64,000 nt of DNA from Tillus elongatus (taxonomy: Eukaryota; Arthropoda; Insecta; Coleoptera; Cleridae): assembly GCA_964006375.1 (NCBI GenBank), contig OZ023265.1, positions 167,610,533-167,674,532 of the forward strand. The letters are read 5' to 3'. Positions 62,256-64,000 of the stretch are shown here, one piece after another. Positions within the stretch are counted from its first letter, which is position 1, and the number at the start of each line of letters is the position of its first letter. Under the pieces are notes generated by a model. The model had not been told where the DNA came from. It saw nothing but the letters and a program-made list of their open reading frames with translations, and searched no databases. The position numbers and the translations under genes are program-made.

Positions 62256-62389
62256 TAATTGTTGTTGCCAATTTCCGTTGGTTAATTTCCGCTATACAAA
62301 GCGTCCAAAAATAATGGTACACAAAGCAAATGTATTGGCATTAAAATATTACGATTCAACCAGATGCCTCAGCACAAGAACCAAAACAA
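62256..62389. other. Short spacer
   Basis: No feature recognised. Confidence 0.4.
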
Positions 62390-62720
62390 AAACATTCGAC
62401 CCGCAGCATGTGCGTTATGGTAGTGCATTTTTATTAAATCTTTCAAATTTTAATGACCCAATTTGCCGTTAAGCTAGCAACTTCCGTTTTGTCCTACAGT
62501 AAAGTTTGTAAAACGAGCCTACCAAATTTGATCAAAAAAGCTTTTGTTATTTTGCAAGATACAATTTTTTTAAGTTGTGAGCCGAGTACCTTTTTTTGTT
62601 AATAGCTTGGACGAGTTCGTTAGCCAGGAAAATCCAACAAGGTTTTCCGGGAAAATTTTTGAGTTTTCTTTCTAAAAAAATGTTTAGAAAGAAATAAGAC
62701 CTAACTTTACGAAGTGTGAT
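62390..62720 (+). mobile_element. Family H fragments, rearranged
   Basis: 'gcagcatgtgcgttatggtag' at 62403, 'ttcaaattttaatgacccaatttgccg', then 'gacgagttcgttagccagg' at 62610 and 'aggttttccgggaaaa'. The order differs from complete copies, so this is a scrambled remnant. Confidence 0.5.
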
Positions 62721-63239
<519 letters not shown>

Positions 63240-63984
63240 GTGTGGCCCATTTAAAATGGAAAGACCCCTGTAACTTTTATATTTATAACGCGATTCTTTT
63301 TATCAAGATAGAAAATGAAAAAGCCTATGGATCCCGTGAAAATTGTTTCCTATGCCATTTGAACACGGCCTACTGCAACTTCATATGTCAAAAAATATAA
63401 AAAAGGGTTAGGGTTGGTTTTACGGACAAAATACGTACACAACTGGATTCGTCATTCTTCAAAACTGTTACCTACCGAATTTAATAAAAAATGCTCTATT
63501 ATTACGAACTATGAAAGTCTATACATGTAGAGTTGAAGAAAAAAAGTTTATAAATGCTGTGACATGTGAAAATAGTTTTAATAGGCCGTGATCGAATGGG
63601 ATAGGAAACAATTTTCCAATGATCTAGACTTTTAATTTTCTATCTTTTAAGAACTCGATAAAAAGAGTCGCGTTATAAAACTAAAAGTTACGGGGTGTTT
63701 CCATATAAGAAGGGTCATACAAATGAACCTCTCCAAACGGTTAATAATTCCTCGTTTTAGGAGAAATTTGGTATATATCTATTTCGAGGTAAGCTACAGT
63801 GGCGTACTTATTTTCTTCCTAAAAATGGCCTAAAAGTAGGCCTTAGTCAGGCGACATAGAGAACAATTTTCACAGCATTTATAGAGATTTTCATGTTATA
63901 TCTTTAGATCTTTGTTCATCAAAATCGAATCATAAATACAAAAAATACAAAAGTGACAGGGGTGTTTCCGTCTTAAATGGGCCA
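63240..63984. mobile_element. TIR element flanked by TA repeats
   Basis: Left end 'tgtggcccatttaaaatgg' with 'gacccctgtaactttt', right end 'aaaagtgacaggggtgtttc' and 'ttaaatgggccact' (63948-63984). A second inverted match lies inside (63600-63710: 'ttccaatgatctagac', 'taattttctatctttt', 'agagtcgcgttata', 'aagttacggggtgtttcc'). Both outer flanks are TA repeats. No coding frame. Likely non-autonomous. Confidence 0.7.
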
Positions 63985-64000
63985 CTATATATATATATAT

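Overview
The window looks like AT-rich, repeat-saturated nuclear DNA from an insect or close arthropod relative. The evidence is spliced coding exons with GTAAGT donors, Jockey/CR1- and LOA-like non-LTR retrotransposons, IS630/Tc1/mariner and pogo/Tigger DNA transposons, two tRNA-derived SINE families, dinucleotide tracts up to about 130 bp and a short (TTAGG)n run. I cannot name the species. There is no bacterial gene, operon, phage or CRISPR content.

Host gene: three convincing exons lie on the minus strand at 46047..45670, 38039..37854 and 32958..32800. All begin and end in phase 0 and have AG acceptors and GTAAGT donors. Together they encode a Ser/Arg/Lys-rich, probably phosphorylated and disordered region. 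The two downstream exons are diverged duplicates of each other. The closest family I can suggest from memory is the long N-terminal extension of the insect AMP-activated protein kinase gamma subunit (SNF4A-gamma), but no CBS domain is visible here, so the identity is tentative. A further candidate exon is at 46475..46414. Nearly everything else is intergenic or intronic repeat.

Layout. 0-11 kb: copies of an (AT)n-containing hairpin element (family H) carrying a LINE-A copy (2.3-3.7 kb) and a truncated RNase H LINE with perfect target duplications (7.85-8.73 kb), with a SINE2, a second LINE-A 3' end and a transposase fragment between them. 11.5-15 kb: one more H copy, low-information DNA, then (TA)n/(TG)n. 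15-21 kb: a small mariner-type MITE, an RNase H LINE, and a Jockey-type LINE split by two oppositely oriented LINE-A copies. 22-30 kb: H copies, SINE2, a foldback, a SINE1 split by a family-B element, and the longest LINE-A copy. 31-46.5 kb: the exon region, packed with SINE1, a CR1-like LINE, a large inverted-repeat element, a minisatellite, and a nested DNA transposon (a mariner-type element holding a pogo/Tigger element and an H copy). 46.6-47.7 kb: a 309-bp tandem array. 49.4-51.3 kb: a second mariner-type element with long TIRs. 52-64 kb: more H and B copies, a segmental duplication, a SINE1 and a TIR element flanked by (TA)n.

All transposase and reverse-transcriptase genes here are broken by stops, frameshifts, truncations or catalytic substitutions, except for one open RNase H/C-terminal reading frame at 7.85-8.64 kb that lacks its upstream half. 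Family H covers very roughly a fifth of the window and is the most prominent uncharacterised signal.
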